Positions 46,901-59,403 of a stretch of 64,000 bases of DNA are shown in pieces (position 1 is the first letter of the stretch; each line of letters opens with the position of its first letter). Origin of the DNA: Dactylis glomerata (lineage: Eukaryota; Streptophyta; Magnoliopsida; Poales; Poaceae); the NCBI GenBank assembly GCA_007115705.1, contig QXEO01001023.1, positions 2,145,267 through 2,209,266 on the forward strand. The letters are read 5' to 3'. The position numbers and the translations under genes are program-made. The notes under the pieces were generated by a model. The model was not told the DNA's origin. It did not search any database and saw nothing but the letters and a program-made list of their open reading frames with translations.

Positions 46901-49900
46901 CCAGTGCAAAATTGGATTTAAATGGTTTTACGGCAAAAAATATTCATTATATGGCAGAAGGCCGAGATAATTCCTAACCTCTTGGATGTGGCACCCCTGG
47001 TAGGTCCCCCACCCATGAAAATTAGGGTGGTGATGTTTTGCACACTGCCCTTGGTGGCCCCTTCACAAAAAAGCACCTGTTTTGACCCCTCCGGCCACCT
47101 GAAATATGGGAAATGCATTTTTAATGTGGAAACTGAAAAAACACTAGATGCAAAAGTTGTTGGGAATGCAAAGATGCACATCTCCACCAAAAATGGGACC
47201 ATGGTTCCACAGTTTGCTGTGGAACTTGCACAAACCATGGTCACCTAGCAAGTAAGACCAAGAGAACTCCTGCCTGGAAGCACCTCTCTGTGAGAGAGTC
47301 CACCTGTGAACCCTTGGGATGGCATATTTGGTATTTTTTTCTAGGTGATGCATCACTCACCATGAATTCATGCATTGTTTTTCCATTTTTTTTGATTTTG
47401 TCTGAATTCCCTAGGCCCCCCTTCGAGATCTAGGTCAAACTCGCGGTGCCATCGATGTCTGCCTGGTGGGGTGAGAACCATGGATTTAGGGCAAAAAATA
47501 TTCATTATATGGCAGAAGGCCGAGATAATTCCTAACCTCCTGGATGTGGCACCCTTGGTAGGTCCCCCACCCATGAAAATTAGGGTGGTGATGTTTTGCA
47601 CATTGCCCTTGGTGGCCCCTTCACAAAAAAGCACATGTTTTGACCCCTCCGACCACCTGAAAAATGGGAAATTTATTTTTAATGTGGAAACTGAAAAAAC
47701 ACAAGTTGCAAAAGTTGTTCGGAATGCAAAGATGCACATCTCCACCAAAAATGGGACCATGGTTCCACAGTTTGCTGTGGAACTTGCACAAACCATGGTC
47801 ACCTGGCAAGGAAGACCAAGAGAACTCCTGCCTGGAAGCACCTCTCTGTGAGAGAGTCCACCTGTGAACCCTTGGGATGGCATGTTTGGTATTTTTCCTA
47901 GGTGATGCATCACTCACCATGACTCCATGCATTGTTTTTCCATTTTTTTGATTTTTTCTGAATTCCCAAGGCCCCCCTTCGAGATCTAGGTCAAACTCGC
48001 GGTGGCATCGATGTCTGCCATGTGGGGTGGGAACCATGGTTTGGTCTAGGTTATAGGCTCCCACACCCCCAGGGGACCTCCCTGTATTTTCCCCCTATTT
48101 TTCTGATGTGTATTTCTTGTAGCCCCAGTGCAAAATTGGATTTAAATGGCTTTAGGGCAAAAAATATTCATTATATGGCAAAAGGCCGAGATAATGCCCA
48201 ACCTCCTGGATGTGGCACCCCTGGTAGGTCCCCCACCCATGAAAATTCGGGTGGTGATGTTTTGCACACTGCCCTTGGTGGCCCCTTCACAAAAAAGCAC
48301 ATGTTTTGACCCCTCCGGCCACCTGAAAAATGGGAAATGCATTTTTAATGTGGAAACTAAAAAAACACTAGTTGCAAAAGTTGTTGGGAATGCAAAGATG
48401 CACATCTCCACCAAAAATGGGACCATGGTTCCACAGTTTGCTGTGGAACTTGCACAAACCATGGTCACCTGGCAAGGAAGACTAAGAGAACTCCTGCCTG
48501 GAAGCACCTCTCTGTGAGAGAGTCCACCTGTGAACCCTTGGGATGGTATGTTTGGTATTTTTCCTAGGTGATGCATCACTCACCATGATTCCATGCATTG
48601 TTTTTCCATTTTTTTGATTTTTTCTGAATTCCCCAGGCCCCCCTTCGAGATCTAGGTCAAACTCGCGGTGGCATCGATGTCTGCCAGGTGGGGTGGGAAC
48701 CATGGTTTGGTCTAGGTTCTAGGGTGCCACACCCCCAGGGGACCTCCCTGTATTTTTCCCCTATTTTTCTGGTGTGCATTTCTTGTAGCCCCAGTGCAAA
48801 ATTGGATTTAAATGGATTTAGGGCAAAAATATTCATTATATGGCAGAAGGCCGAGATAATTCCTAACCTCCTAGATGTGGCACCCCTGGTAGGTCCCCCA
48901 CCCATGAAAATTAGGGTGGTGATGTTTTGCACACTGCCCTTGGTCGCCCCTTCACAAAAAAGCACCAGTTTTGACCCCTCCGGCCACCTGAAAAATGGGA
49001 AATGCATTTTTCATGTGGAAAATGAAAAAACTCTAGTTGCAAAAATTGTTGGGAATGCAAAGATGCACATCTCCACCAAAAATGGGACCATGGTTCCACA
49101 GTTTGCTGTGGAACTTGCGCAAACCATTGTCACTTGGCAAGGAAGACCAAGAGAACTCCTGCCTGGAAGCACCTCTCTGTGAGAGAGTCCACCTGTGAAC
49201 CCTTGGGATGGCATGTTTGGTATTTTTCCTAGGTGATGCATCACTCACCATGACTCCATGCATTGTTTTTCCATTTTTTTTATTTTTTCTGAATTCCCCA
49301 GGCCCCCCTTCGAGATCTAGGTCAAACTCGCGGTGGCATCGATGTCTGCCAGGTGGGGTGGGAACCATGGTTTGGTCTAGGTTCTAGGGTCCCACACCCC
49401 CAGGGGACCTCCCTGTATTTTCCCATATTTTTCTGGTGTGCATTTCTTGTAGCCCCAGAGCAAAATTGGATTTAAATGGATTTAGGGCAAAAAATATTCA
49501 TTATATTTCAGAAGGCCGACATAATTCCTAACCTCCTGGATGTGGCACCTCTGGTAGCTCCCCCACCCATGAAAATTAGGGTGGTGATGTTTTGCACACT
49601 GCCCTTGGTGGCCCCTTCACAAAAAAACATAGGTTTTGACCCGTCCGACCACCTGAAAAATGGGAAATGCATTTTTAATGTGGAAACTGAAAAAACACTA
49701 GTTGCAAAAGTTGTTGGGAATGCAAAGATGCACATCTCCACCAAAAATGGGACCATGGTTCCACAGTTTGTTGTGGAACTTGCACAAACCATGGTCACCT
49801 AGCAAGGAAGACCAAGAAAACTCCTGCCTGGAAGCACCTCTCTGTGAGAGAGTCCACCTGTGAACCCTTGGGATGGCATGTTTGGTATTTTTCCTAGGTG

Positions 49901-52900
49901 ATGCATCACTCACCATGACTCCATGCATTGTTTTTCCATTTTTTTGATTTTTTCTGAATTCCCCAGGCCCCCCCTTTGAGATCTAGGTCAAACTCGCGGT
50001 GCCATCGATGTCTGCCAGGTGGGGTGGGAACCATGGTTTCGTCTAGGTTCTAGGGTCCCACACCCCTAGGGGACCTCCCTATATTTTTCCCCTATTTTTC
50101 TGGTGTGCATTTCTTGTAGCCCCGGTGCAAAATTGGATTTAAATGGATTTAGGGCAGAAAATATTCATTATATGGCAGAAGGCCGAGATAATTCCTATCT
50201 TCCTGGATGTGGCACCCCTGGTAGGTCCCCCAACCATGAAAATTAGGGTGGTGATGTTTTGCACACTGCCCTTGGTGGCCCCTTCAGAAAAAAGCACCTG
50301 TTTTGACCCCTCCGGCCACCTGAAAAATGGGAAATGCATTTTTAATGTGGAAACTGAAAAAACACTAGTTGCAAAAGTTGTTGGGAATGCAAAGATGCAC
50401 ATCTCCACCAAAAATGGGTCCATGGTTCCATAGTTTGATGTGGAACTTACACAAACCATGGTCACCTGGCAAGGAAGACCAAGAGAACTCCTGCCTGGAA
50501 GCACCTCTCTGTGAGAGAGTCCACCTGTGAACCCTTGGGATGGCATGTTTGGTATTTTTCCTAGGTAATGCATCACTCACCATGACTCCATGCATTGTTT
50601 TTCCATTTTTTTGATTTTTTCTGAATTCCCTAGGCCCCCCTTCGAGATCTAGGTCAAACTGGCGGTGGCATCGATGTCTGCCAGGTGGGGTGGGAACCAT
50701 GGTTTGGTCTAGGTTCTAGGGTCCCACACCCCCAGGGGACCTCCCTGTATTTTTCCCCTATTTTTTGGTGTGCATTTCTTGTAGCCCCAGTGCAAAATTG
50801 GATTTAAATGGATTTACTGCAAAAAATATTTATTATATGGCAGACGGCCGATATAATTCCTAACCTCCTGGATGTGGCACCCCTGGTAGGTCCCCCACCC
50901 ATGAAAATTAGGGTGGTGATGTTTTGCACACTGCCCTTGGTAGCCCCTTCACAAAAAAGCACCTGTTTTGAACCCTCCGGCCACCTGAAAAATCGGAAAT
51001 GCATTTTTAATGTGGAAACTGAAAAAACACTAGTTGCAAAAGTTGTTGGGAATGCAAAGATGCACATCTCCACCAAAAATGGGACCATGGTTCCACAGTT
51101 TGCTGTGGAACTTACACAAACCATGGTCACCTCGCAAGGAAGACCAAGAGAACTCCTGCCTGGAAGCACCTCTCTGTGAGAGAGTCCACCTATGAACCCT
51201 TGGGATGTCATGTTTGGTATTTTTTCTAGGTGATGCATCACTCACCATGACTCCATGCATTGTTTTTCCATTTTTTTTGATTTTTTCTGAATTCCCCAAG
51301 CCCCCCTTCGAGATATAGGTCAAACTCGCGGTGGCATCGATGTCTGCCAGGTGGGGTGGGAACCATGGTTTGGTCTAGGTTCTAGGGTCCCACACCCCCA
51401 GGGGACCTCCCTGTATTTTTCCCCTATTTTTCTGGTGTGCATTTTTTGTAGCCCGAGTGCAAAATTGGATTTAAATGGATTTAGGGCAAAAAATATTCAT
51501 TATATGGCAGAAGGCCGAGATAATTCCTAACCTCCTAGATGTGGCACCCCTGGTAGGTCCCCCACCCATGAAAATTAGGGTGGTGATGTTTTGCACACTG
51601 CCCTTGGTCGCCCCTTCACAAAAAAGCACCAGTTTTGACCCCTCCGGCCACGTGAAAAATGGGAAATGCATTTTTAATGTGGAAAATGAAAAAACTCTAG
51701 TTGCAAAAATTGTTGGGAATGCAAAGATGCACATCTCCACCAAAAATGGGACCATGGTTCCACAGTTTGCTGTGGAACTTGCACAAACCATGGTCACCTG
51801 GCAAGGAAGACCAAGAGAACTCCTGCCTAGAAGCACCTCTCTGTGAGAGAGTCCACCTGTGAACCCTTGGGATGGCATGTTTGGTATTTTTCCTAGGTGA
51901 TGCATCACTCACCATGACTCCATGCATTGTTTTTCCATTTTTTTTAATTTTTTCTGAATTCCCGAGGCCTGCCTTCGAGATCTAGGTCAAACTCGCGGTG
52001 GCATCGATGTCTGCCAGGTGGGGTGGGAACCATGGTTCGATCTAGGTTCTAGGGTCCCACACCCCCAGGGGACCTCCCTGTATTTTTCCCCTATTTTTTT
52101 GGTGTGCATTTCTTGTAGCCCCAGTGCAAAATTGGATTTAAATGGATTTAGGGCAAAAAATATTCATTATATGGCAGAAGGCCGAGATAATTCCTAACCT
52201 CCTGGATGTGGCACCCCTGGTAGGTCCCCCACCCATGAAAATTAGGATGGTGATGTTTTTAACATTGCCCTTGGTGGCCCCTTCACAAAAAAACACATGT
52301 TTTGACCCCTCCGGCCACCTGAAAAATGGGAAATGCATTTTTAATGTGGAAACTGAAAAAACACTAGTTGCAAAAGTTGTTGGGAATGCAAAGATGCACA
52401 TCTCCACCAAAAATGGGACCATGGTTCCACAGTTTGCTGTGGAACTTGCACAAACCATGGTCACCTGGCAAGGAAGACCAAGAGAACTCCTGCCTGGAAG
52501 CACCTCTCTGTGAGAGAGTCCACGTGTGAACCCTTGGGATGGCATGTTTGGTATTTTTCCTAGGTGATGCATCACTCACCATGACTCCATGCATTGTTTT
52601 TCCATTTTTTTTATTTTTTCTGAATTCCCCAGGCCCCCCTTCGAGATCTAGGTCAAACTCGCGGTGGCATCGATGTCTGCTAGGTGGGGTGGGAACCATG
52701 GTTTGGTCTAGGTTCTAGGGTCCCACACCCCCAGGGGACCTCCCTGTATTTTCCCCTATTTTCTGGTGTGCATTTCTTGTAGCCCCAGTGCAAAATTGGA
52801 TTTAAATGGATTTAGGGCAAAAAATATTCATTATATTTCAGAAGGCCGAGATAATTCCTAACCTCCTGGATGTGGCACCCCTGGTAGCTCCCCCACCCAT

Positions 52901-54847
52901 GAAAATTAGGGTGGTGATGTTTTGCACACTTCCCTTGGTGGCCCCTTCACAAAAAAACATAGGTTTTCACCCGTCCGGCCACCTGAAAAATGGGAAATGC
53001 ATTTTTAATGTGGAAACTGAAAAAACACTAGTTGCAAAAGTTGTTGGGAATGCAAAGATGCACATCTCCACCAAAAATGGGACCATGGTTCCACAGTTTG
53101 TTGTGGAACTTGCACAAACCATGGTCACCTAGCAAGGAAGACCAAGAAAACTCCTGCCTGGAAGCACCTCTCTATGATAGATCCACCTGTGAACCCTTGG
53201 GATGGCATGTTTGGTATTTTTCCTAGGTGATGCATCACTCACCATGACTCCATGCATTGTTTTTCCATTTTTTTGATTTTTTCTGAATTCCCCAGGCCCC
53301 CCCTTTGAGATCTAGGTCAAACTCGCGGTGCCATCGATGTCTGCCAGGTGGGGTGGGAACCATGGTTTCGTCCAGGTTCTAGGGTCCCACACCCCTACGG
53401 GACCTCCCTATATTTTTCCCCTATTTTTCTGGTGTGCATTTCTTGTAGCCCCAGTGCAAAATTGGATTTAAATGGATTTAGGGCAAAAAATATTCATTAT
53501 ATGGCAGAAGGCCGAGATAATTCCTATCCTCCTGGATGTGGCACCCCTGGTAGGTCCCCCAACCATGAAAATTAGGGTGGTGATGTTTTGCACACTGCCC
53601 TTGGTGGCCCCTTCAGAAAAAAGCACCTGTTTTGACCCCTCCGGCCACCTGAAAAATGGGAAATGCATTTTTAATGTGGAAACTGAAAAAACACTAGTTG
53701 CAAAAGTTGTTGGGAATGCAAAGATGCACATCTCCACCAAAAATGGGTCCATGGTTCCATAGTTTGATGTGGAACTTACACAAACCGTGGTCACCTGGCA
53801 AGGAAGACCAAGAGAACTCCTGCCTGGAAGCACCTCTCTGTGAGAGAGTCCACCTGTGAACCCTTGGGATGGCATGTTTGGTATTTTTCCTAGGTGATGC
53901 ATCACTCACCATGACTCCATGCATTGTTTTTCCATTTTTTTGATTTTTTCTGAATTCCCCAGGCCCCCCTTCGAGATCTAGGTCAAACTCGCGGTGGCAT
54001 CGATGTCTGCCAGGTGGGGTGGGAACCATGGTTTGGTCTAGGTTCTAGGGTCCCACACCCCCAGGGGACCTCCCTGTATTTTTCCCCTATTTTTTGGTGT
54101 GCATTTCTTGTAGCCCCAGTGAAAAATTGGATTTAAATGGATTTAGGGCAAAAAATATTCATTATATGGCAGAAGGCCGAGATAATTCCTAACCTCCTGG
54201 ATGTGGCACCCCTGGTAGGTCCCCCACCCATGAAAATAGGCTCGTGATGTTTTGCACACTGCCCTTGGTAGCCCCTTCACAAAAAAGCACCTGTTTTGAC
54301 CCCTCCGGCCACCTGAAAAATGGGAAATGCATTTTTATGTGGAAACTGAAAAAACACTAGTTGCAAAAGTTGTTGGGAATGCAAAGATGCATATATCCAC
54401 CAAAAATGGGACCATGGTTCCACAGTTTGCTGTGGAACTTGCACAAACCATGGTCACCTGGCAAGGAAGACCAAGAGAACTCCTGCCGGGAAGCACCTCT
54501 CTGTGAGAGAGTCCACCTGTGAACCCTTGGGATGGCATGTTTGGTATTTTTCCTAGGTGATGCATCACTCACCATGACTCCATGCATTGTTTTTCCATTT
54601 TTTTGATTTTTTCTAAATTCCCTAGGCCCCCCTTCGAGATCTAGGTCAAACTCGCGGTGCCATCGATGTCTGCCAGGTGGGGTGGGAACCATGGTTTGGT
54701 ATAGGTTCTAGGGTCCCACACCCCCAGGGGACCTCCCTGTATTTTTCCCCTATTTTTCTGGTGTGCATTTCTTGTAGCCCCAGTTTAAAATTGGATTTTA
54801 AATGGATTTAGGGCAAAAAATATTCATTATATGGCAGAAGGCCGAGA
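43972..54847 (+). repeat. Satellite array, right segment, ending in a truncated monomer
   Basis: Phase markers are at 44326, 44991, 45658, 46325, 46994, 47552, 48218, 48883, 49548, 50215, 50880, 51547, 52214, 52878, 53544 and 54209. Steps are 664-669 bp except 46994-47552, where about 108 bp are missing across an ATGG microhomology near 47483. A four-monomer block (48883-51546) is repeated from 51547 with one extra monomer inserted (52214-52877). The array stops inside a monomer at about 54847, where GGCCGAGA joins unrelated sequence. Confidence 0.97.
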
Positions 54848-55215
54848 AGTGCACATCCAAGCTGGTGACAGATGCACATGATGCTATCAGGATGCCCTTA
54901 TAGACGATGGAAAATGCACAAGTATCATTGACTGCAGTCGCTTCCCTTTCCTGTCCTCTTCTCCCCCCTTTCTCATCCCCCACCCCCCACTGAGGAGGAT
55001 CTCGATCTACCCCTCTTCCTGGTCCGCTGCTGCCGCCCTCGCCGATGTTCGTACGAGCCACCGCCTTGGTCGCCATGACCCTCGGGGTAAGCTGCACCGC
55101 CTCAAGCTATGTGTTTGGTTTTGGATCTGTGAATGGCCATTTTCTTTCCGATTCGGTCGCTTTGCGTAAGTTAACGTTGATTTTCTCTGGAACTCGTGGA
55201 CGTGTTGGACCCTAG
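54848..55215 (+). other. Array-flank sequence, possible leader of the GRF gene
   Basis: Non-repetitive sequence follows the array. A CT-rich stretch (54950-55020) resembles a plant 5' leader and ATG 55045 begins a 14-codon segment ending at a GTAAGC donor. Nothing else can be supported. Confidence 0.4.
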
Positions 55216-56430
55216 GGAAGCGGATCATGCCCCGCGAACCTGCGAAGACCCCACATTTCGTGGTTTAGCATCGACCTGTGAAGAACTTTGCCGCGTCCAC
55301 AAACTTGAGCCGCTCAAGTGCGTCGCCTTCGAGGGGACTGATACTGGGCGAAAATTCTACAAGTGCTCACTGCAGAATGTGAGTCCTTCTATGTGCACGT
55401 TAGCAGTGGAAAAGCATCAAAGTTTAGTTAAGTTAGAGATAATATTGCCTTGTTTAAGTTGATCTATTGCCTTGTTCAGATAAGATTATGTGCTTGAGAT
55501 TTTATCTTCAAACTTCTAACTGCATTTTTGTGGGCATGTAATTCCATTGTTTCTTTCAGTTATACATAATATTATAGTTACCCTTCGTACGATCTTTGTC
55601 ATCTTCTATTACTACTTGTGTGTAGGTTGCTTACGAATTACTTGCTTCACAGATTACTATCTTGCCACTTAGTACTATCTTTCATGTGTATTTGCGTATA
55701 AATTACTTGCTTCACAGAGTACTATCTTGTGTTACGTAGGGGCAGGGTGAAAGCTGCAATTTCCCCTTCGATTCTTCAGTTTATTGTTTGGTATAGTAAA
55801 AAGCAATTGCATGCACATGACTAACTTGCTGCAAGTAATTCAATAATTGATGCGCATGACTAAATTGCTGCACACTTAGTATTATCTTGCTGCACTTACT
55901 TCTTTCATGTGTACTTGCATATGAATTACTTGCTGCATTGAGTCCTATCTTATGTTACGTAATGGCATGAGCATTTTTCATTTCTTTTTCTATAGGAAGA
56001 GAACAACTGTGGGTTTGTTTCTTGGGTAGATCAAGAGTGGCCAGACACACTAAAGAATGTACTATCATGACTATGGGGATTGTACCATACTAGCAATACT
56101 GCAAGAAATGCTGACAAAATTAAACTAGCTGAGCTAGAGAAGAAGAATTCTGCTCTATGCGCCGAGAAGGCTATGCTGATGGAAGAAGCTGGTCAGCTGA
56201 AGGACAATTTGGAAATGCTGAAGAAAAATGTGGATGAATTGGAGAAAAAAAGGAAGTTACAGCGGGTGCTAACGCGCGCACATGATGTTGTACGAATGTT
56301 GAACAGAGCGGGATGGAACGCCCAAAACGACAAGGTGAAAAGGATCAAGGCAATCATCAAGGAGCCATTGTTCGAAGAGGAGCCAAATGATGCTGAGTTA
56401 GATGAGGAGGTTTATGTTGAGACGAACTGA
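55216..56430 (+). pseudogene. GRF-type zinc-finger protein gene, two visible exons, one nonsense codon
   Basis: An exon ending at 55378 encodes CRVHKLEPLKCVAFEGTD and GRKFYKC and is followed by a GTGAGT donor. After an AT-rich intron of 617 bp, a TTTTTCTATAG acceptor leads to an exon from 55996 with NNCGFVSWVDQEWPDTLKNV. Together they form a GRF zinc finger with C, H, C, C ligands, a nucleic-acid-binding fold. The exons join in phase 0. A TGA at 56068-56070 cuts the frame, which then continues openly to 56430 with a coiled coil (56110-56260) and an acidic C-terminus. The start is unresolved: no in-frame ATG precedes the zinc finger in its exon. A possible first exon at 55045-55086 has a good GTAAGC donor but does not give the right phase with the acceptor at 55214-55215. 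A recently inactivated gene or a transposon-borne copy are both possible. Confidence 0.75.
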
Positions 56431-56461
56431 TCATCAGTAGAGGTATCACGAGATTACCGTA

Positions 56462-56605
56462 GCTAAGAACTATTTGCTAGAACTATTTACTATTTGCTAT
56501 ATGCTATTTGCTCGATGCAATTAGCACGAAACTATTTGCTAAGAACTATTTGCTAGAACTATTTACTATTTGCTATCTGTTATTTGCTCGATGCAATTTG
56601 CGCTA
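56462..56605 (+). repeat. Tandem duplication of 76 bp with ACTATTTGCT sub-repeats
   Basis: Two copies start GCTAAGAACTATTTGC at 56462 and 56538. Each contains several CTATTTGCT or CTATTTACT steps and ends near GCTCGATGCAATT. It lies just after the GRF gene and has no coding potential. Confidence 0.85.
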
Positions 56606-57881
56606 GCGTTTTGATAATTTTGTCGCTTTATGTGAGATTTAGCAGAAGTTGGTGAAATTTTGAACTTAGAAAAAATTCAGGAATTGGATGCAATATGAAC
56701 TAACTAATCTGAAAACATTTGAAATAGTTTGGACTAGCTGTTTGAAAGTTTCATTAATTTCTGTGAGATTCAGTCAAAATGTGTGAAATTTAGACCTAGT
56801 TGCAAGCTATTACACGAATAGTTGGTGGTTTGTGCAAACAATAAGTAAAGTGAGTAGTTTGTGCAACGATGACAGCAATAGTTGGTGGTTTATGCAATTT
56901 CCTTCATTTATTCATTTGTTTACCCATGGAAGGGAACTCCTCCATCTACTGAACTAGTCACCAGAGTAGAGTGCGCGATGATGATGCTACTGAGATCTCT
57001 TGAGCACGCCTTGTCAGACTGCGGCGTGTCTCGTCAATTTACTTGCCCTGTCAAATCTCGCTGCCCTGTCAATTCTCATCCCGCTGCTACGCACAACTTG
57101 CTACCACGCGTCAGTTGCTTGGGTTTGTCCACTAGCCACGAATCCTAACCCTAATGACATGTGGCACCACGAAGGCCCAGAACACTATTGACAAGTGGGG
57201 CCCCAGACACACGTCGGACCAAACCTTACCCAGACAAGTGGGTCCCCACACACTTCGGATGCTAAACCTGGACTAGTTTGTCTCACTCGTTTGGCTCATG
57301 GAGCAGGTGACCTCGATGAGAAGCATTTCCATGGTAAGATTTTGTTCTCTATTCCTTCCGCGTGTCAGACGAGAGCTGATTTATTCCCTCTTACACGCTA
57401 TCTCCTTTTTCAGACTGTCGCTCTACTGCATGTAGTCAAACAACGAGGGGACCCAACAATGAGATTCTTTAATTGCTGCCTGGCGGTAAACATACGTACA
57501 TCCTTACCCACGATAGCAGCCTCTCACTTACAAGTGGGCCAGAGTACCGGGGTCCGCGGTGACACGTCGGTCTAGTGCTCTCTCAGAAACGAAACGAAGT
57601 GACTGGTTCAATTTCCAAAGCACTAGACTGGCATTTACCGCGGCGTGCCTGCAAAACAATTGGATCCCCAACTTCCTCTTCTCTCATAAACGAAGCGACG
57701 GGGGCTCGCATGGGGGATTCAACTTCCAAAGCGCTAGACTGCATTTACTTACGCGGCGTGCCAGCGACCCATCGCGCACTATTTATCCCACGATCTCGCG
57801 GCCTGGAAAACAATTGGATCCCTAACTTCCTCTTCTCTAGAGATAACCCCCTCCACTCCCACTCCTTGTGCTACGGCCGTC
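56606..57881. other. Intergenic region with a duplicated segment upstream of the exonuclease pseudogene
   Basis: I see no gene. From about 57607 a block (CAATTTCCAAAGC, then CTAGACTG, GCATTTAC, GCGGCGTGCC, AAAACAATTGGATCCC, AACTTCCTCTTCTCT) is repeated from about 57719 in the same order with altered spacing, ending just before the ATG at 57882. A weak TATTTAT at about 57780 could be a core promoter. Several ACAAGTGGG(C/T)CC-type strings common upstream of grass genes occur near 57190-57545. Confidence 0.5.
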
Positions 57882-58516
57882 ATGGATATCTACGGCAATG
57901 TCTTCACTGACTACCACAAGGTCCCTGCTCATGGTGACACCGTCCTCACGGTGATGCACACAACCGACCTGAGAGAGGCGGCCAAGTTCATCGCCATGTT
58001 TGAGCGTTGGCTCGGCGAGTGGGACCAAGAGCCGATCGTCGGCCTCGACCTCGAGTACACCATCACCAAGCCTGCCCGCGCCGCCCTCCTGCTACTCTGC
58101 ATGCACGATCACTGCCTACTCTGGCACGTATCCGTGGCAAAAAGGAACTGTCCTCAGCTCATACAGTTCCTCAACCGCCCCGACATTTCCTTCGCATCTG
58201 TGGAAAGTGCCAAGACACCAGCAAGCTTGAAGCCCTGGGCGCCCGCATACCAAACCACGTGGACTTATAAGATTACTTCAATGTCCCGGGCCAATCCAGG
58301 ACCGGCTTGGCCACGATGGCGATTCTAATCATCGACCGCACCTTCAAAGACTACAAGGTGGAGTTCCGCAAGAATAAGCTGCACAACACCTGGCATCTTC
58401 GGGAACTACAGCCGAAGCAGATCCACTATGCAGCAAAGGATGCGTATGTATGCTATGACGCGTATTGTAGAATTAGTATCATGAGAAGATGCCTGCTTCC
58501 TCCCCCTCCATACTAG
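57882..58516 (+). pseudogene. DEDDy 3'-5' exonuclease-like protein (WRN-exonuclease type), broken
   Basis: A single-exon grass-type gene starts at ATG 57882. The fold motif IVGLDLEYT gives the catalytic Asp56 and Glu58 (58047-58055). HCLLWHVSVAKRNCPQLIQF matches the usual following strand and helix. The frame then shifts by one base near 58200. It continues in another frame with CQDTSKLEALGARIPNHVDL, a TAA at 58268-58270 where Gln is expected, then DYFNVPGQSRTGLATMA and finally YAAKDAYVCYDAY (Tyr and Asp of the third motif). It stops at 58516. Active homologues degrade nucleic acid from the 3' end and form an expanded family in grasses. Two lesions in a compact, otherwise well-kept sequence mark a recent pseudogene. 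Confidence 0.85.
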
Positions 58517-59171
58517 ATTCATGTACCGTTCGTTCCACCTATATATGTAAGTGTCCGAGGACCATCCTTATATATGATTTAGTAAGTGTGTTTTCCCTAT
58601 GTACTGAAGTGTCTCTGTATAAGGGGCCAGAGATGCCCAGAGCGTTGCCATGCCTTCCGTTGATGTCCAGAGCGCGCTCTGTGCGCGCTCTGCCAGAGAT
58701 GTCCAGACATGTCGCATGAGTGTCGTTGATGTCCAGAGCGAGGCCCTGACTTGTCCACTCTAACTTGTCTCTGACTTGCCCTCACTGCACGCGGGCCCCA
58801 TCACATGGGGGACCCATCTGTCAATGACTCTCAAGTCACGCTTCGCAAGTCAGAGAATCCGCACGCGCCCGTCGTGTGCACCTTGTAAAATAATATACTC
58901 CCAACACTTTCAGAATTTTGAAAAGTTCATAAAAGCTGTATCATTGGATTCGACAAGGGATTTGGTGCAAATGGGCACCGATGCTCCATACACTTTCAGA
59001 ATTTTTAAAAGTTTGAATTCTCAAACTTCTATGTATTCAAAAAAAATTGGCGTTAAATACATAGAAAGATATGTTGTATTTTGGAAGATATAAGAAGATA
59101 AATTTGTGAATGTAAATAGTATTAAAATAGTAGTAAGAAAGTACATCTTTTTCTTAGGAATTTGTCTTTTT
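58517..59171. other. Intergenic, short CCAGAGATGTCC repeats then AT-rich sequence
   Basis: 58620-58750 holds several diverged GATGTCCAGAGCG-like units and the palindrome AGAGCGCGCTCT. From 58880 the sequence becomes AT-rich with two ACTTTCAGAATTTT segments (58904 and 58990). No gene is visible. Confidence 0.5.
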
Positions 59172-59403
59172 TTGTGATAGGCAATGTTGAATGCTACAAA
59201 AACCGGTACTAATTTCAATATGAAATTCTTTATATTCTAGGCTACACAAAAATGGTAAAATATAATAAAATTATATAGTGTTCAATCGTGTACTATTCAC
59301 TATATAATATGTCAGATTTTGTCTTTTTTGTGTAGAATAGAATATAAAGTATTTCATATTGAGATTTGTACCGGTTTATAGCATTCAACAATGCCTATCA
59401 CAA
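59172..59403. mobile_element. Foldback MITE-like element, near-perfect hairpin
   Basis: The left arm starts TTGTGATAGGCAATGTTGAA and runs to about 59252. The right arm starts at about 59327 and ends TTCAACAATGCCTATCACAA. The arms are about 77 bp and pair with few mismatches (shared marks ACCGGT, CATATTGA/TCAATATG, CTACACAAAA/TTTTGTGTAG). The centre holds a further perfect pair, ATTATATAGTG and CACTATATAAT. There is no coding capacity. I cannot fix a target-site duplication, so the superfamily is open. Confidence 0.75.

Noticed and set aside
1..54847. Tandem protein-coding gene family.
   Set aside because: Units are contiguous with no introns, promoters or terminators, frames overlap on both strands, and several copies have stops; a satellite is the simpler reading.
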